Notes: generated from the letters alone by a model not told the origin. A stretch of DNA of 64,000 bases from Pseudomonas fragi (GCF_900105835.1 NZ_LT629783.1:1054001-1118000), one strand, 5' to 3'. Counted from the first letter of the stretch, positions 1 through 10,013 are shown. Numbers and translations are program-made.

Positions 1-215
1 GTGGCGAGCTACGGCAGAAAACCCACGACCTGCATGAACTGGTGCTCAAGAGCCTGGACGGCAAGATCACCGAAACACCCTTCTATGCCTATGTCTGGCT
101 GAGCCTGGAAATGCTCCGGCAATTGACCGAACTCAACGACCAGTTGCATGCCGCGCTGTATCACTGCGGCCATCGGCATTTGTTTAAAAACGGCAAATTA
201 CCGGACGAAAAATAA
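1..215 (+). CDS. C-terminal end of a hypothetical protein (partial)
   Basis: An open frame enters from the left edge (codons start at base 3) and ends with TAA at 213-215, giving the last 70 residues of a protein. The piece is helix-prone and leucine-rich, with a stretch reading YAYVWLSLEMLRQLTELNDQ and a charged tail ending KLPDEK. I do not recognise the family and see no catalytic motif. Downstream DNA becomes more AT-rich at once, which supports a true gene end. It is on the urease strand but about 430 bases from ureA, so it is probably a separate transcription unit. Confidence 0.55.
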   Translation, partial: GELRQKTHDLHELVLKSLDGKITETPFYAYVWLSLEMLRQLTELNDQLHAALYHCGHRHLFKNGKLPDEK

Positions 216-647
216 CAACGCTTACTCATTTAGACGAACAGCTTTAACTGTTTAGATGACATATCGCACTAAAGATGAAGTTTTTTCTGACCTAAACAAC
301 GTATCACTGGCCAAAAGCAACGCATTGAAACGTTACAAAAACACCATAACCAACTGTTTTATAAGAAGTTTACAGGCAAACGCTGCCTTTCAATTTGTGT
401 CAACAGACTCTTTGTCGCGTTCCGGTCTCGCCTGGCCGCCCGGTGATTATGGTCTAGGCTCTGCCTCGCACCCGTATTAATGGATTTGAACGGTTGAGCT
501 TATGAAACGAGAACAGGCATTAAACACCCCCACTCAAACGTCACCCTGCCTTCGCACGTCCCCGTCGTGTGGAGTGTTTTGCATGCGCGCACGCCTGAGC
601 GGCACTCCAGAACTTTAATTCTTACCGCACTGCAGATAGGAGGGCTT
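216..647. other. Gene-free region upstream of ureA
   Basis: About 430 bases, markedly AT-rich between 216 and 400. A 74-codon frame at 256-480 lacks a ribosome site and plausible protein composition, so I do not call it. The urease promoter should lie here. I looked for a sigma-54 element (GG-N10-GC) and found none with correct spacing: the GG...GC near 570-580 has only 8 bases between. No convincing sigma-70 pair is called. A strong ribosome site (AGGAGG, 638-643) precedes ureA. Confidence 0.4.
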
Positions 648-950
648 ATGCAGCTCACCCCCAGAGAAGTCGAAAAGCTGATGGTTTACACCCTGTCGGA
701 CGTGGCATTCCGGCGCAAGGCACGCGGCTTGAAGCTGAACTACCCGGAGGCCGTGTCAATCATCACCGTCACCGCCCTGGAAGGCGCCCGCGACGGCAAG
801 TCGGTTGAAGACGTAATGACCGAGGCCAGCAAGGTACTGACCAAGGATGACGTGATGGAAGGCGTCAGCGACCTGATTCCCAACGTACAGGTTGAAGCGA
901 TTTTCACCGACGGCAGTCGTCTGGTTACGGTCCACGACCCGATCAAGTAA
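648..950 (+). CDS. ureA: Urease gamma subunit UreA
   Basis: A 100-residue protein of the urease gamma family, the smallest structural subunit of the nickel enzyme that hydrolyses urea to ammonia and carbamate in the cytoplasm. It shows the family opening [11 protein letters not shown], the conserved LNYPEAV segment and the ending VTVHDPIK, and has the usual length. The open frame extends upstream to 567, but ATG at 648 is preceded by AGGAGG and matches the family start. It is first gene of a same-strand run ureA-ureB-ureC-ureE-ureF-ureG-ureD and should be cotranscribed with ureB 54 bases downstream. Identification is firm; function depends on ureC, which is interrupted. Confidence 0.96.
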   Translation: MQLTPREVEKLMVYTLSDVAFRRKARGLKLNYPEAVSIITVTALEGARDGKSVEDVMTEASKVLTKDDVMEGVSDLIPNVQVEAIFTDGSRLVTVHDPIK

Positions 951-1004
951 GCACCTGCCCTGAACCCGGTTAACGCAAGACCGCCACGTTTCGAGGAGTC
1001 AGTC

Positions 1005-1535
1005 ATGAGCACCAAAGAGACCAACAGCCCGCACCAGGATACCCACCCGAACCACAGCATCCCCCACGCCAAAAACCCCGGCGGTATCAGCAAGGGCAAT
1101 GAAGCCGATGTGCCACTGGGCGGTACCCTCTACGCCAGCACGCCCATCACCTTCAACGAAGACCGCCCCGTCACCAAAGTCAAAGTGCGCAACACCGGTG
1201 ACCGGCCGATCCAGATCGGCTCGCACTTTCACTTTTTCGAAGTCAACCGTGCCCTTGAGTTCGACCGTGCTGCCGCTTTCGGCAAGCGCCTGAACATCTC
1301 GTCCACCACGGCTATCCGCTTCGAGCCGGGTGACGAAATTGAAGTGCCGTTGATCCCCTACGGTGGCAAGCAAACCCTCTACGGTTTCAACAACCTGGTT
1401 GACGGCTGGGTACCCGACAAACTGACCAGCAGCCATGAGCGCCCGGAAAAACTGCAAGCCATTCAGCGCGCGCGCGACCACGGCTTCAAGTTCTCCGAGC
1501 CGGGCAAGCCGTCCAAGCCTGTCAACGACAAGTAA
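1005..1535 (+). CDS. ureB: Urease beta subunit UreB (long form)
   Basis: A 176-residue beta subunit. The core (about residues 35-135) has the family segments [29 protein letters not shown] and [12 protein letters not shown]. Many bacterial UreB proteins are 100-125 residues; this one has a His/Pro/Asn-rich N-terminal extension of about 30 residues and a Lys/Pro-rich tail. The separate long form is what I recall from Yersinia-type ureases. Start ATG 1005 has a GAGGAG-like ribosome site. UreB bridges UreA and UreC in the trimeric unit. The extension looks disordered and its role is unknown. Confidence 0.95.
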   Translation: MSTKETNSPHQDTHPNHSIPHAKNPGGISKGNEADVPLGGTLYASTPITFNEDRPVTKVKVRNTGDRPIQIGSHFHFFEVNRALEFDRAAAFGKRLNISSTTAIRFEPGDEIEVPLIPYGGKQTLYGFNNLVDGWVPDKLTSSHERPEKLQAIQRARDHGFKFSEPGKPSKPVNDK

Positions 1536-1608
1536 CCCGCATTTTCATACTTTGCACACGCGCCGTTGAACCACTGACGCCCGCGCGGCATTAGAAGAGG
1601 AGCCACCG

Positions 1609-3327
1609 ATGCCTACCATTTCACGCAAAGAATACGCAGGCCTGTTCGGCCCAACCACGGGCGACAAGATCCGCCTGGGTGACACCAACCTGTTTGTCGA
1701 AATTGAAAAGGACCTGCGCGGTTACGGCGAAGAATCCGTTTACGGCGGCGGTAAATCCCTGCGCGACGGCATGGGCGCAGACAACACTCTGACCCGCGAC
1801 AACGGCGTACTGGATCTTGTGATCACCAACGTCACCATCATCGACGCCATCCAGGGCGTAATCAAAGCCGACGTGGGTATCCGTGACGGCAAGATCGTCG
1901 GTATCGGCAAAAGCGGCAACCCGGGCATCATGAGCGGCGTCACCCCGGGCCTGGTGGTCGGTGTGAGCACCGACGCCATCTCCGGTGAGCACCTGATCCT
2001 CACCGCCGCCGGGATCGATACCCATATTCACCTGATCTCGCCGCAGCAGGCCTACCACGGGCTGTCCAACGGCATCACCACCTTCTTCGGCGGCGGCATC
2101 GGCCCAACCGACGGCACCAACGGTACCACCGTGACCGCTGGCCCCTGGAACATCCGCCAGATGCTGCGCTCGCTTGAAGGGCTGCCGATCAACGTCGGCA
2201 TGCTGGGCAAGGGCAACTCCTTTGGCCGCGACCCGCTGGCCGAACAGATCATCGCCGGTGTCGCCGGGCTCAAGGTTCACGAGGACTGGGGCGCAACCTC
2301 AAACGCACTGCGCCATGCGCTGCGTACTGCCGACGAGATGGACGTACAGGTGTCGGTACACACCGACAGCCTCAACGAATGCGGTTATGTCGAAGACACC
2401 ATTGATGCCTTCGAAGGTCGCACCATTCACACCTTCCACACTGAAGGCGCCGGTGGCGGTCACGCCCCCGACATCATCAAGGTGGCCAGCCAGAGCAACG
2501 TGCTGCCGAGCTCGACCAACCCGACCCTGCCCTACGGCGTCAACAGCCAGGCCGAGCTGTTCGACATGATCATGGTCTGTCACAACCTCAACCCGAACGT
2601 GCCGGCCGACGTGTCGTTTGCCGAAAGCCGCGTACGCCCGGAAACCATCGCCGCCGAAAACGTGTTGCAGGACATGGGCGTGATTTCCATGTTTTCCAGT
2701 GACTCCCAGGCGATGGGCCGGGTCGGTGAAAACTGGCTGCGGGTGATGTAAACCGCCCATGCGATGAAAGTCTCCCGCGGCAAGCTGCCGGAAGACAGCG
2801 CCGACAACGACAACTTCCGCGTCCTGCGCTATGTGGCCAAGATCACTATCAACCCGGCCCTGGCCCAGGGCATCAGCCATGTGCTGGGCTCGGTGGAAGT
2901 CGGCAAGATGGCTGACCTGGTGCTGTGGGACCCGCGTTTCTTCGGGGCCAAGCCGAAGATGGTAATCAAGGGCGGCATGATCAACTGGGCGGCAATGGGT
3001 GACCCTAACGCCTCCCTGCCCACCCCGCAGCCGGTGTTCTACCGCCCGATGTTCGGTGCGTTCGGCAAAAGCCTGCAAGACACTTGCGTGACCTTTGTGT
3101 CGCAGGCGGCACTGGAAGACGGCGTCAAGGAAAAGGCCGGGCTGGAGCGTCAGGTCATGGCGGTTCGCGGTTGCCGCACCGTGTCGAAAAAAGACCTGGT
3201 GCGCAACGACCAGACTCCGCATATCGACGTTGACCCGGAAACCTTCGCGGTAAAAGTCGACGGTGTGCACGCCACGTGCAAACCCATCGACGTGGCCACC
3301 ATGAACCAGCGTTATTTCTTTGGCTAA
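1609..3327 (+). pseudogene. ureC: Urease alpha subunit UreC, interrupted by one in-frame TAA
   Basis: This is the catalytic subunit. Reading continues in one frame from ATG 1609 to TAA 3325-3327 and would give 572 residues, the usual length, but codon 381 (2749-2751) is TAA. Family members as I recall them have Gln here (RxxQTAxxMK), so a C-to-T change of CAA fits. Before the stop lie all predicted metal and catalytic residues: His139, His141, carbamylated Lys222, His251, His277, flap His325 and Asp365. After it lie 191 conserved residues ([18 protein letters not shown] to MNQRYFFG). No frameshift is seen. An ATG at 2764 could restart translation but has no ribosome site. The gene is either a recent pseudogene, a sequencing error, or needs readthrough. 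The rest of the operon is intact. Confidence 0.9.
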
Positions 3328-3406
3328 CGCCTGAACGGGCCGCTGCCGGGGTGCGTGCATCCCGGTGGCAACCCCCGGAACATGATTCAGGGAAGGAGCT
3401 TGCAAC

Positions 3407-4078
3407 GTGATTTTGATTGAACACATTTTGGGCAATGCCAAGAAAGACCCGCACTGGCAACACAAACTCGAAGGCGCCAAGGTTGACCTGCTGGTGCTCG
3501 ACCAACGTGAAGCGCAAAAAAGCCGCTGCCGTCGCACCAGCCTCGGCGGTCTCGACCTGGGCATCTCGCTGGAACGCAACGTAGTGCTCTCGGACGGCGA
3601 TGTGCTGCTGTGGGATGAGGCTTCCAACACCGCCGTGGTGGTGCAGCTGAACCTGCGCGACGTCATGGTCATCGACCTGCGCGAGCTCAAGCAGCAACCC
3701 CTGGACGTACTGATCAAGACCAGCTTCGAACTGGGACATGCCCTGGGCAACCAGCACTGGAAAGCCGTCACCAAGAACAACGAGGTCTACATCCCGCTCA
3801 CCGTCGAAACCAAGATGATGGACTCGGTGATGCGCACCCACGGTTTTCAACACCTGCCGTACGCCTTTGTTGGCGGCGCCGAAATCCTGCCACTGCTCAC
3901 CACATCCGAGGCGCGCCTGCTGTTTGGCGGTGCCGAAGAAACCGACACCCATGTTCACGTGGCCAGCCCGCAAGACAAGCTGGACGCTGCAGCCCTGAAG
4001 ATCCAGGGCGTGCACAGCCATGACGCACACAGTCACAGTCACGACAACGGCCATACGTTCCACAGCCATAAGCACTGA
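3407..4078 (+). CDS. ureE: Urease nickel-delivery chaperone UreE
   Basis: A 223-residue UreE homologue that hands Ni2+ to the urease apo-enzyme with UreF, UreG and UreD. The start is GTG 3407 behind GGAAGGAG. The N-terminal domain holds the ILGNAKKD region and a metal-site segment [12 protein letters not shown]. The tail, from about residue 200, is strongly histidine-rich ([21 protein letters not shown] region), as expected for nickel binding and storage. It lies 79 bases after ureC. The ureC-ureE gap contains a GC-rich imperfect hairpin around 3338-3366. Confidence 0.93.
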   Translation: MILIEHILGNAKKDPHWQHKLEGAKVDLLVLDQREAQKSRCRRTSLGGLDLGISLERNVVLSDGDVLLWDEASNTAVVVQLNLRDVMVIDLRELKQQPLDVLIKTSFELGHALGNQHWKAVTKNNEVYIPLTVETKMMDSVMRTHGFQHLPYAFVGGAEILPLLTTSEARLLFGGAEETDTHVHVASPQDKLDAAALKIQGVHSHDAHSHSHDNGHTFHSHKH

Positions 4079-4099
4079 ACCCGGCAAGAAGGCGCATAG

Positions 4100-4786
4100 A
4101 TGAACGCATCCGATCTAATTCGCATCATGCAGTTTGGCGACTCCGTATTGCCAGTGGGTGCCTTTTCGTTCTCGAATGGCGTGGAATCGGCCATTCAAAA
4201 AGGCATCGTTCACGATGTCGCGACCCTCAAGGGTTTTGTGCTTACCGCCCTCAAGCAGGCGGCCAGCTGTGACGGCATGGGCGTGGTCGCTGCGCATCGG
4301 GCTGCCGTGGCTGAAGACCGCGACGGCATTTTGCGCGCCGACTGGGCGGTGAATAACCGCAAGCTCAACGAAGAAAGCCGCTTGATGGCCACGCGCATGG
4401 GCAAAAAACTCGCCGAGATGTCGATCCATGTCGTGGAAAAACCGCTGGTGCGCTGGTGGCTTGAACAGATCAAGGCCGGCAACGCGGCAGGCACCTACCC
4501 CGTCACCCAGGCCGTGGTGATGTCGACCCAGGGCATCGGTGCCCGTGAGGTGGTGGTGATGCACCAGTACGGCGTGGCCATGACCATCCTCAGTGCCGCC
4601 ATGCGCCTGATGCGGGTCACTCACCTGGATACCCAGCACATCCTCTTTGAACTCAACCACGACATTGAAGCCTTCTGTGATATCGCCGAAATCGGCGATA
4701 TCGAGCAGATGTCCTCCTATGTCCCGATTGTCGATGTGCTCGCCGCCGTACACGTCAAGGCGCATGTACGGCTATTTATGAACTGA
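4100..4786 (+). CDS. ureF: Urease accessory protein UreF
   Basis: A 228-residue all-helical UreF homologue. UreF joins UreD and UreG on apo-urease and acts as the checkpoint for GTP-dependent nickel insertion. Recognisable parts are the N-terminal [20 protein letters not shown] motif and the C-terminal [12 protein letters not shown]. It starts 21 bases after ureE stops, with an AAGAAGG ribosome site, and length is normal. It is followed by a 9-bp hairpin before ureG. No defect is seen. Confidence 0.93.
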   Translation: MNASDLIRIMQFGDSVLPVGAFSFSNGVESAIQKGIVHDVATLKGFVLTALKQAASCDGMGVVAAHRAAVAEDRDGILRADWAVNNRKLNEESRLMATRMGKKLAEMSIHVVEKPLVRWWLEQIKAGNAAGTYPVTQAVVMSTQGIGAREVVVMHQYGVAMTILSAAMRLMRVTHLDTQHILFELNHDIEAFCDIAEIGDIEQMSSYVPIVDVLAAVHVKAHVRLFMN

Positions 4787-4794
4787 CACCCCGG

Positions 4795-4820
4795 GCTGCG
4801 TCGGCGTGTGTCGACGCAGC
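4795..4820 (+). promoter_or_regulatory. Intercistronic hairpin between ureF and ureG
   Basis: GCTGCGTCG (4795-4803) pairs perfectly with CGACGCAGC (4812-4820) around an 8-base loop. No T run follows, so it is not a classical terminator. It sits 31 bases before the GTG of ureG, whose ribosome site is a modest AAGGAAA. A role in partial termination or mRNA stability is inference. Confidence 0.5.
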
Positions 4821-4851
4821 TTCAGCTCCCCTATCTGGTAAGGAAATAACC

Positions 4852-5499
4852 GTGAAAAAGATTACTCGTATTGGTATTGGCGGCCCGGTCGGTTCAGGTA
4901 AAACCGCGATCATCGAAGTGATCACCCCGATCCTGATCAACCGTGGCTACAAGCCCTTGATCATCACCAACGATATCGTCACCACCGAAGATGCCAAGCA
5001 GGTCAAGCGCACCCTCAAGGGCATCCTCGACGAAGACAAGATCCTCGGCGTCGAGACTGGCGCCTGCCCGCACACCGCAGTGCGTGAAGACCCGAGCATG
5101 AACATTGCGGCGGTCGAGGAAATGGAAGAGAAGTTCCCCGACAGCGACCTGATCATGATCGAGAGCGGCGGTGACAACCTGACCCTGACCTTCAGCCCGG
5201 CCCTGGCCGACTTTTATATCTATGTGATCGACGTGGCCGAAGGCGAGAAGATCCCGCGCAAAAACGGCCCGGGCCTGGTGCAGGCCGATATCCTGATCAT
5301 CAACAAGATCGATCTGGCCCCCTACGTCGGCGCCAGCCTGGACGTGATGGAAAGCGACACCAAAGTGGTACGCGGCAACCGCCCGTATATCCTCACCAAC
5401 TGCAAGACCGGCCAGGGCATTGAAGAGCTGGTAGACATGATCGAGCACATGTTCCTGTTCGCACAAAAACCGGCGGTCAAAAGCGGGGTCAGTGCATGA
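4852..5499 (+). CDS. ureG: Urease accessory GTPase UreG
   Basis: A 215-residue SIMIBI-class GTPase that powers nickel insertion into urease. The P-loop [10 protein letters not shown] is at residues 8-17, with switch region [17 protein letters not shown], the [13 protein letters not shown] segment and base-specificity motif [13 protein letters not shown] 4852 follows TAAGGAAA. The stop overlaps the ATG of ureD by four bases (ATGA, 5496-5499), indicating translational coupling. All key motifs are intact. Confidence 0.96.
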   Translation: MKKITRIGIGGPVGSGKTAIIEVITPILINRGYKPLIITNDIVTTEDAKQVKRTLKGILDEDKILGVETGACPHTAVREDPSMNIAAVEEMEEKFPDSDLIMIESGGDNLTLTFSPALADFYIYVIDVAEGEKIPRKNGPGLVQADILIINKIDLAPYVGASLDVMESDTKVVRGNRPYILTNCKTGQGIEELVDMIEHMFLFAQKPAVKSGVSA

Positions 5500-6458
5500 C
5501 AGCGCAGAGCCAGATCGTGAACAACCCGTCACGGCTACGCGCTCACTCACTCGGCATTGATGCGCCGGAGCTGTCGCAGTACCAGGACGAACCTGCGCAA
5601 ATGCACAGCGGTGCCGTGGGCAAAAGCGGTTACTTGCGCCTGGGTTTTGAAAAGCGCGGTAATCGCAGCGTGCTGGCCGATATGGAGCGCCGCGTGCCGT
5701 CGCTGGTGCAGCGGGCCTTGTATTGGGACGAAGAGATGCCCGAGCTGCCGTGCGTGACCATGATTTCAACCTCCGGTTGCATACTGCAGGGCGACCGCCT
5801 GGCCACGGACGTCAACGTGGGGGTGGGTGCCTGCGGGCACGTCACCACCCAGTCGGCAACCAAAGTGCATTCGATGAATGCCAACTACGCCTCGCAAATC
5901 CAGCACTTCACCGTCGAGGCTGACGGCTACCTGGAGTTCATGCCCGACCCGCTGATCCCCCATCGCAATGCACGGTTTATCACAGACACGCAAATCAGGA
6001 TCCACCCTACGGCGACGGTCATCTACTGCGAAACCCTGATGTCGGGGCGCAAGTACCACCATGTGGATGAGCGTTTCGGCTTTGACGTGTACTCCTCACG
6101 GGTGCGTGCCGAGAACCTCGAAGGCCGCGAGCTGTTTGTCGAGAAGTACATTCTTGAGCCCAAAAAGGAGAGCCTGGACGCCATCGGCGTGATGCAGACC
6201 TTCGATGTGTTCGGCAACGTGGTGTTGCTCACGCCCAAGGAACATCACGACCGGATCGTGGAACGCATCCCGGCGCTGTTCGACATGGAGGCCGGGCTGG
6301 CCAGCGGCGTGACCCGCCTGCCCAACGACTGCGGGCTGATCTTCAAGGTGCTGGGCAACGACAGTGGCGAGGTCAAGGCGCAGATTCGCGAGTTCTGGAA
6401 GGTGGCCCGCGAAGAAATTTTTGGCGTGACTCTGCAGCCGGCGTTTTTGTGGAAGTAA
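5496..6458 (+). CDS. ureD: Urease accessory protein UreD
   Basis: A 320-residue UreD (UreH) homologue, the scaffold that docks on apo-urease and carries UreF and UreG. Conserved pieces include [42 protein letters not shown] and the [16 protein letters not shown] end. Its ATG overlaps the ureG stop by four bases. In many bacteria ureD opens the operon; here it is the last accessory gene, which is the Yersinia-type order as I know it. It is followed by a long inverted repeat and then the urea channel. Confidence 0.93.
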   Translation: MTAQSQIVNNPSRLRAHSLGIDAPELSQYQDEPAQMHSGAVGKSGYLRLGFEKRGNRSVLADMERRVPSLVQRALYWDEEMPELPCVTMISTSGCILQGDRLATDVNVGVGACGHVTTQSATKVHSMNANYASQIQHFTVEADGYLEFMPDPLIPHRNARFITDTQIRIHPTATVIYCETLMSGRKYHHVDERFGFDVYSSRVRAENLEGRELFVEKYILEPKKESLDAIGVMQTFDVFGNVVLLTPKEHHDRIVERIPALFDMEAGLASGVTRLPNDCGLIFKVLGNDSGEVKAQIREFWKVAREEIFGVTLQPAFLWK

Positions 6459-6474
6459 AAAGATCGAGGCTTTT

Positions 6475-6620
6475 GTAGCAGCTGCCGTAGGAACGAGGCT
6501 GCGTTCGGGCGCGTAGCGGCCGCAAAACCTGAAATCAGAGACTAGCTGACACAGCGCAGGTGTCTGATTTTACGACTGCTTCGCAGCCGAACGCAGCCTC
6601 GTTCCTACGGCAGCTGCTAC
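6475..6620. repeat. Long palindromic repeat with 34-bp perfect arms
   Basis: The arm at 6475-6508 (opening GTAGCAGCTGCCGTAGGAAC) is exactly complementary to 6587-6620. The 78 bases between are themselves partly palindromic (CTGAAATCAGAG against GTGTCTGATTTTAC). A related copy with 28-bp arms lies at 63610-63695 and shares the AACGAGGCTGCG/GTACGAGGCTGCG core. This is the pattern of a Pseudomonas REP doublet (REPIN) or small MITE. It sits between ureD and the urea channel gene and could attenuate transcription between them. Confidence 0.85.
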
Positions 6621-6661
6621 GCAAGCTGATCCTGGCCAAATGCTCAATCGGGAGAGTCAAT

Positions 6662-7642
6662 ATGGAAGCTGCATCCAAGTGGTCGAAAATCGCGGATGGC
6701 AATGTCGTCCTTGAATTTATCGACGTCACCCTGCGCGGTTGTGCTCAGGTCATGTTCCAGAACAACCCCCTCACCGGGCTGCTGTTCTTTGCCGCGATCT
6801 TTGTCGGCGCATTTGGTGAAGGCATTCCGGCCATGGCCTTCGGCAGTGTGCTGGGCACCGCCGTGGCCACCTTTACCGGCATGCACCTCAAGGACCGCAC
6901 CTCCTGGAAGGCCGGCCTGTACGGCTACAACGGCTGCCTGGTCGGTGCTGCCCTGCCGACCTTTCTCGCCGTGAGCCCCATCCTGTGGCTGTGCATCATC
7001 CTCGGCAGCGTGGTCTCGGTAATCGTCACCATCTGCATTGCCGATATTCTAAAAACCTGGAAAGTCGCCGCCCTCACCGCCCCCTTCGTGCTGGTGACCT
7101 GGACCATGCTGCTGGCCAGCTACGCCTTTGGCGGCCTGACTTCCAGCGCCCTGCCCGTACCCAACCTGCCCCACGATCTGGTCGCGTACAACACTAGCCT
7201 GTTCGACGGCATCGACCTGTTCAAAAGCACCTTCTACGGGATCTCGGAAGTGTTTCTGATCAGCACCGTGCTCGGCAGCGTGCTGTTCCTCGCCGGGCTT
7301 GCGGTGTCGTCGTTGTGGGCAGCGGTGTTCGGCCTGCTGGGCTCGCTGCTGGCAGTGCTGGTGGCCGTGGTCCTGCAAGCCGAACACGCCAGCATCAACA
7401 ACGGCCTGTATGCCTTCAGCGCTGTGCTGACCGCCATCGCCCTCGGATCGACCTTCAACAAGCCCAGCTGGCGCGTGCTTATCTACACCCTGATCGGGGT
7501 GATTTTCACTGTATTTGTACAGGGCGCCTTGAATACAGTACTGGCCCCAATTGGCATCCCGACCCTGACCATGCCTTTTGTACTGGCATCCTGGTTGTTC
7601 CTGGTGCCTAACCAAGACGTGATGCCGGCCCACCGCCAATAA
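6662..7642 (+). CDS. yut: Urea transporter (UT family, Yut-like)
   Basis: A 326-residue, very hydrophobic protein of the urea channel family, with around ten membrane segments and the internally repeated layout of UT proteins. Recognisable is the opening CAQVMFQNNPLTGLLFFAAIF, the LYGYNGCLVGAALPTFL segment of the first half, and its repeat counterpart ASINNGLYAFSAVLTAIALGS. The frame is open from 6560, but ATG 6662 follows GGGAGAG and fits the family start. It should let urea into the cell for the urease; the nickel permease follows 27 bases on. Such trios (urease, urea channel, nickel carrier) are known from Yersinia. Identification as UT family is solid; the symbol is by analogy. Confidence 0.88.
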   Translation: MEAASKWSKIADGNVVLEFIDVTLRGCAQVMFQNNPLTGLLFFAAIFVGAFGEGIPAMAFGSVLGTAVATFTGMHLKDRTSWKAGLYGYNGCLVGAALPTFLAVSPILWLCIILGSVVSVIVTICIADILKTWKVAALTAPFVLVTWTMLLASYAFGGLTSSALPVPNLPHDLVAYNTSLFDGIDLFKSTFYGISEVFLISTVLGSVLFLAGLAVSSLWAAVFGLLGSLLAVLVAVVLQAEHASINNGLYAFSAVLTAIALGSTFNKPSWRVLIYTLIGVIFTVFVQGALNTVLAPIGIPTLTMPFVLASWLFLVPNQDVMPAHRQ

Positions 7643-7669
7643 TTTCGATCCTTTTGCCGGAGCGTTTCC

Positions 7670-8728
7670 ATGACCGCGATTGCCCACCCCCTGACAAATG
7701 CGGCACCGTCGAACACCACGCGGCGCGCCATTTATCTGCTGACCGGCTTGATCGTGGCCAACCTCCTCGCCTGGGCCTGGGCCTTTGCCGAGTTCGGCAA
7801 CAACCCAGTGCTGATGGGTACCGCGTTGCTGGCGTACGGCTTCGGCCTGCGCCACGCCGTGGATGCCGACCATATCGCCGCCATCGACAATGTCACCCGC
7901 AAGCTGATGCAACAGGGCAAACGCCCGATCGCAGTAGGCACCTGGTTCTCCCTGGGGCACTCGACCATTGTGGTGCTCGCCTCTTTCGCGATTGCGGCCA
8001 CGGCAATGGCCTTCAAGGACGACATGGAATGGTTCCACGAGACGGGTGGCCTGATCGGCACCCTGGTGTCCTCGGTATTCCTGCTGCTGTTCGGTGTGCT
8101 CAACCTGGTGATCCTGATTTCGGTGTACAGGAAGTTCAAACAGGTCAAGGCCGGCCACTCCCTGCCCCCCGAGGAGCTGGACCTTATTTCCACCAACCCG
8201 GGCGGCCTGATGGCGCGCGTCTTTGGCCGGGTGTTCAACCTGGTCAACAAAAGCTGGCACATGTACCCGGTGGGCTTTCTGTTTGGCCTGGGCTTTGACA
8301 CCGCCACCGAAATCGGCCTGCTGGGCATCAGCGCCACCAGCGCCTCCCACGGCATCAACCTGTGGTCGATCATGGTGTTCCCGGTGCTGTTCGCCGTGGG
8401 CATGGCCCTGATCGACTCGCTGGACAACTTCGTGATGATCGGCGCCTACGGCTGGGCATTCTCCAAACCGGTACGCAAGCTCTACTACAACATCACCATC
8501 ACCGCCGCCTCGGTGGTGGTTGCTCTGTTTATCGGCGGCGTCGAAGCGCTGGGGCTGATTGCCGAAAAACTGCAACTCACGGGCGGGATATGGACGCCGA
8601 TCAATGCCATCAGTGAAAACTTCGGCGAGATTGGCTACTGGATCATTGGCATGTTTGTCCTGTGCTGGCTGATTTCAGCCCTTAACTACTACATCCGCGG
8701 TTATGACCAACTGCCAGCCAATGCCTGA
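7670..8728 (+). CDS. NiCoT-family nickel/cobalt permease (NixA/HoxN type)
   Basis: A 352-residue inner-membrane carrier with about eight membrane segments. It has the family signature RHAVDADHIAAIDN (near residues 62-75), the GTWFSLGHSTIVV motif and LGFDTATEIGLL with DSLDNFVMIGAYGWA in the second half. These are the NiCoT metal-binding motifs. The family takes up Ni2+ or Co2+ with high affinity; beside urease, nickel is the likely substrate. It begins 27 bases after the urea channel and is probably the last gene of the urease transcription unit. The 90 bases to the next gene hold no clear terminator. Confidence 0.93.
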   Translation: MTAIAHPLTNAAPSNTTRRAIYLLTGLIVANLLAWAWAFAEFGNNPVLMGTALLAYGFGLRHAVDADHIAAIDNVTRKLMQQGKRPIAVGTWFSLGHSTIVVLASFAIAATAMAFKDDMEWFHETGGLIGTLVSSVFLLLFGVLNLVILISVYRKFKQVKAGHSLPPEELDLISTNPGGLMARVFGRVFNLVNKSWHMYPVGFLFGLGFDTATEIGLLGISATSASHGINLWSIMVFPVLFAVGMALIDSLDNFVMIGAYGWAFSKPVRKLYYNITITAASVVVALFIGGVEALGLIAEKLQLTGGIWTPINAISENFGEIGYWIIGMFVLCWLISALNYYIRGYDQLPANA

Positions 8729-8818
8729 GACAAGGCTCAAGCACACGGGCTGCAGGTGGCAGCCCGAAAAACCTGACCTACACTCCCCTCACCCTTTAAC
8801 AGACGCGTCGTAGGTGCC

Positions 8819-9994
8819 ATGACTTTATTACAGGACGTAAAAAATCGGATCTCCTTTGCCTATGGAGTCGCCCTGCTGGTGGCGATCAACGGCTTTCTCT
8901 TGTTTTTGCCGGTGCTGGAGCGTGGTGTTGCCCACGCCAACGCCAAGTCCGGCTCATTTGATACCTGGAAGGAGGCATTAAGCTTTTTGGCCTTGCTGGA
9001 AATCCCCGGTTTCGTCGTGGGGCTTGTGCTGTTGCTGATGTCACTGGGGTTGCTGATCAAGTCGCGTATCAGCTGGTTTTTTTCCCTGCTGCTGCTGGTG
9101 GCCACCGTCTGCGTGGATTTTTTCATTTTGAAAAAACCTGACGGCGTGACCTTCTTCTCGGTGTTCACCATTGCCGTACTGGGCTTCTACTGGCGCCGTT
9201 TTGATCACTACAGCCTGGCCTCGGGCAGCTTCTTTGCGGTGGTCAGCATCGCCTCGCTGATCGTCTACAGCACCCTGGGCACGCTCTACATCGGTGACGG
9301 CTTTGCACCACCCGTGACGGACCTGCCCTCAGCGTTCTACTTCGCCATTGTGGTGATGTCCACCGTAGGCTTTGGCGACATTGTCCCGCACACCACTGAT
9401 GCACGTTTTTTCACCCTGACGGTGATCATACTGGGCATCACCATCTTCGCGATTTCGGTGGCGTCCATTGCCGGCCCGCTGATCAGCAACAACATCCAAC
9501 GCATTGTTAAAGGCAGGATTACCCATATGGCGCGTAAAAATCACTACATCCTCGTTGGCGTTGGCTCCCTGGCACAAAACGTCTACAAAGGCCTGACCGA
9601 TCGTGGCGAGCATGTCACCGTGGTGTGCGCTGCCGGCAGCCAGCACGACCTGCCGGAAAAGGCCGATATCATTGAAGGTGACCCGTCGGCGGCGTCGACC
9701 CTGAAACTGGCCGGTGCTGAAGACGCCAAGTACATCGTCACCCTGTGCGACAGCGATGCCGAAAACGTGTTCACCATCCTTGCGGCCAAGGAAGTGGCTG
9801 GCGACGACACCCAGATCATCGCGCTGGTCAACGAAACGCGGAACATGCCCAAGGTCAAACGCGTCAACCCGACGATGGTGTTGTCGTTGCCGCTGCTGGG
9901 CAGTGAACTGCTGGTGCGCACCCTGCAGGGTGACCAAATCAACAATGACCTGATCACCGAGATGTTCTTCGGCAAGCGTACGTCGCTGGCCTGA
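8819..9994 (+). CDS. Potassium channel with C-terminal TrkA-N/RCK domain (Kch-like)
   Basis: A 391-residue protein with about six N-terminal membrane segments, a pore loop with selectivity filter TVGFGD (residues about 180-185), then a cytoplasmic RCK domain opening with the nucleotide-binding pattern ILVGVGSLAQNVY. This is the layout of E. coli Kch-type ligand-gated K+ channels. Its physiological ligand is unknown. It is monocistronic: about 90 bases from the nickel permease and closed by a strong bidirectional terminator shared with the facing crcB genes. Confidence 0.85.
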   Translation: MTLLQDVKNRISFAYGVALLVAINGFLLFLPVLERGVAHANAKSGSFDTWKEALSFLALLEIPGFVVGLVLLLMSLGLLIKSRISWFFSLLLLVATVCVDFFILKKPDGVTFFSVFTIAVLGFYWRRFDHYSLASGSFFAVVSIASLIVYSTLGTLYIGDGFAPPVTDLPSAFYFAIVVMSTVGFGDIVPHTTDARFFTLTVIILGITIFAISVASIAGPLISNNIQRIVKGRITHMARKNHYILVGVGSLAQNVYKGLTDRGEHVTVVCAAGSQHDLPEKADIIEGDPSAASTLKLAGAEDAKYIVTLCDSDAENVFTILAAKEVAGDDTQIIALVNETRNMPKVKRVNPTMVLSLPLLGSELLVRTLQGDQINNDLITEMFFGKRTSLA

Positions 9995-10013
9995 ACCTTT
10001 ATGCAGGCAACAA

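Noticed and set aside
256..480. 74-codon plus-strand frame before ureA
   Set aside because: No ribosome site, AT-rich non-coding composition, no family resemblance.
560..590. Sigma-54 promoter before ureA
   Set aside because: GG and GC are 8 bases apart instead of 10.
6662..7642. Start of the urea channel at 6560
   Set aside because: That extension runs through the palindromic repeat; ATG 6662 has a ribosome site and fits the family.
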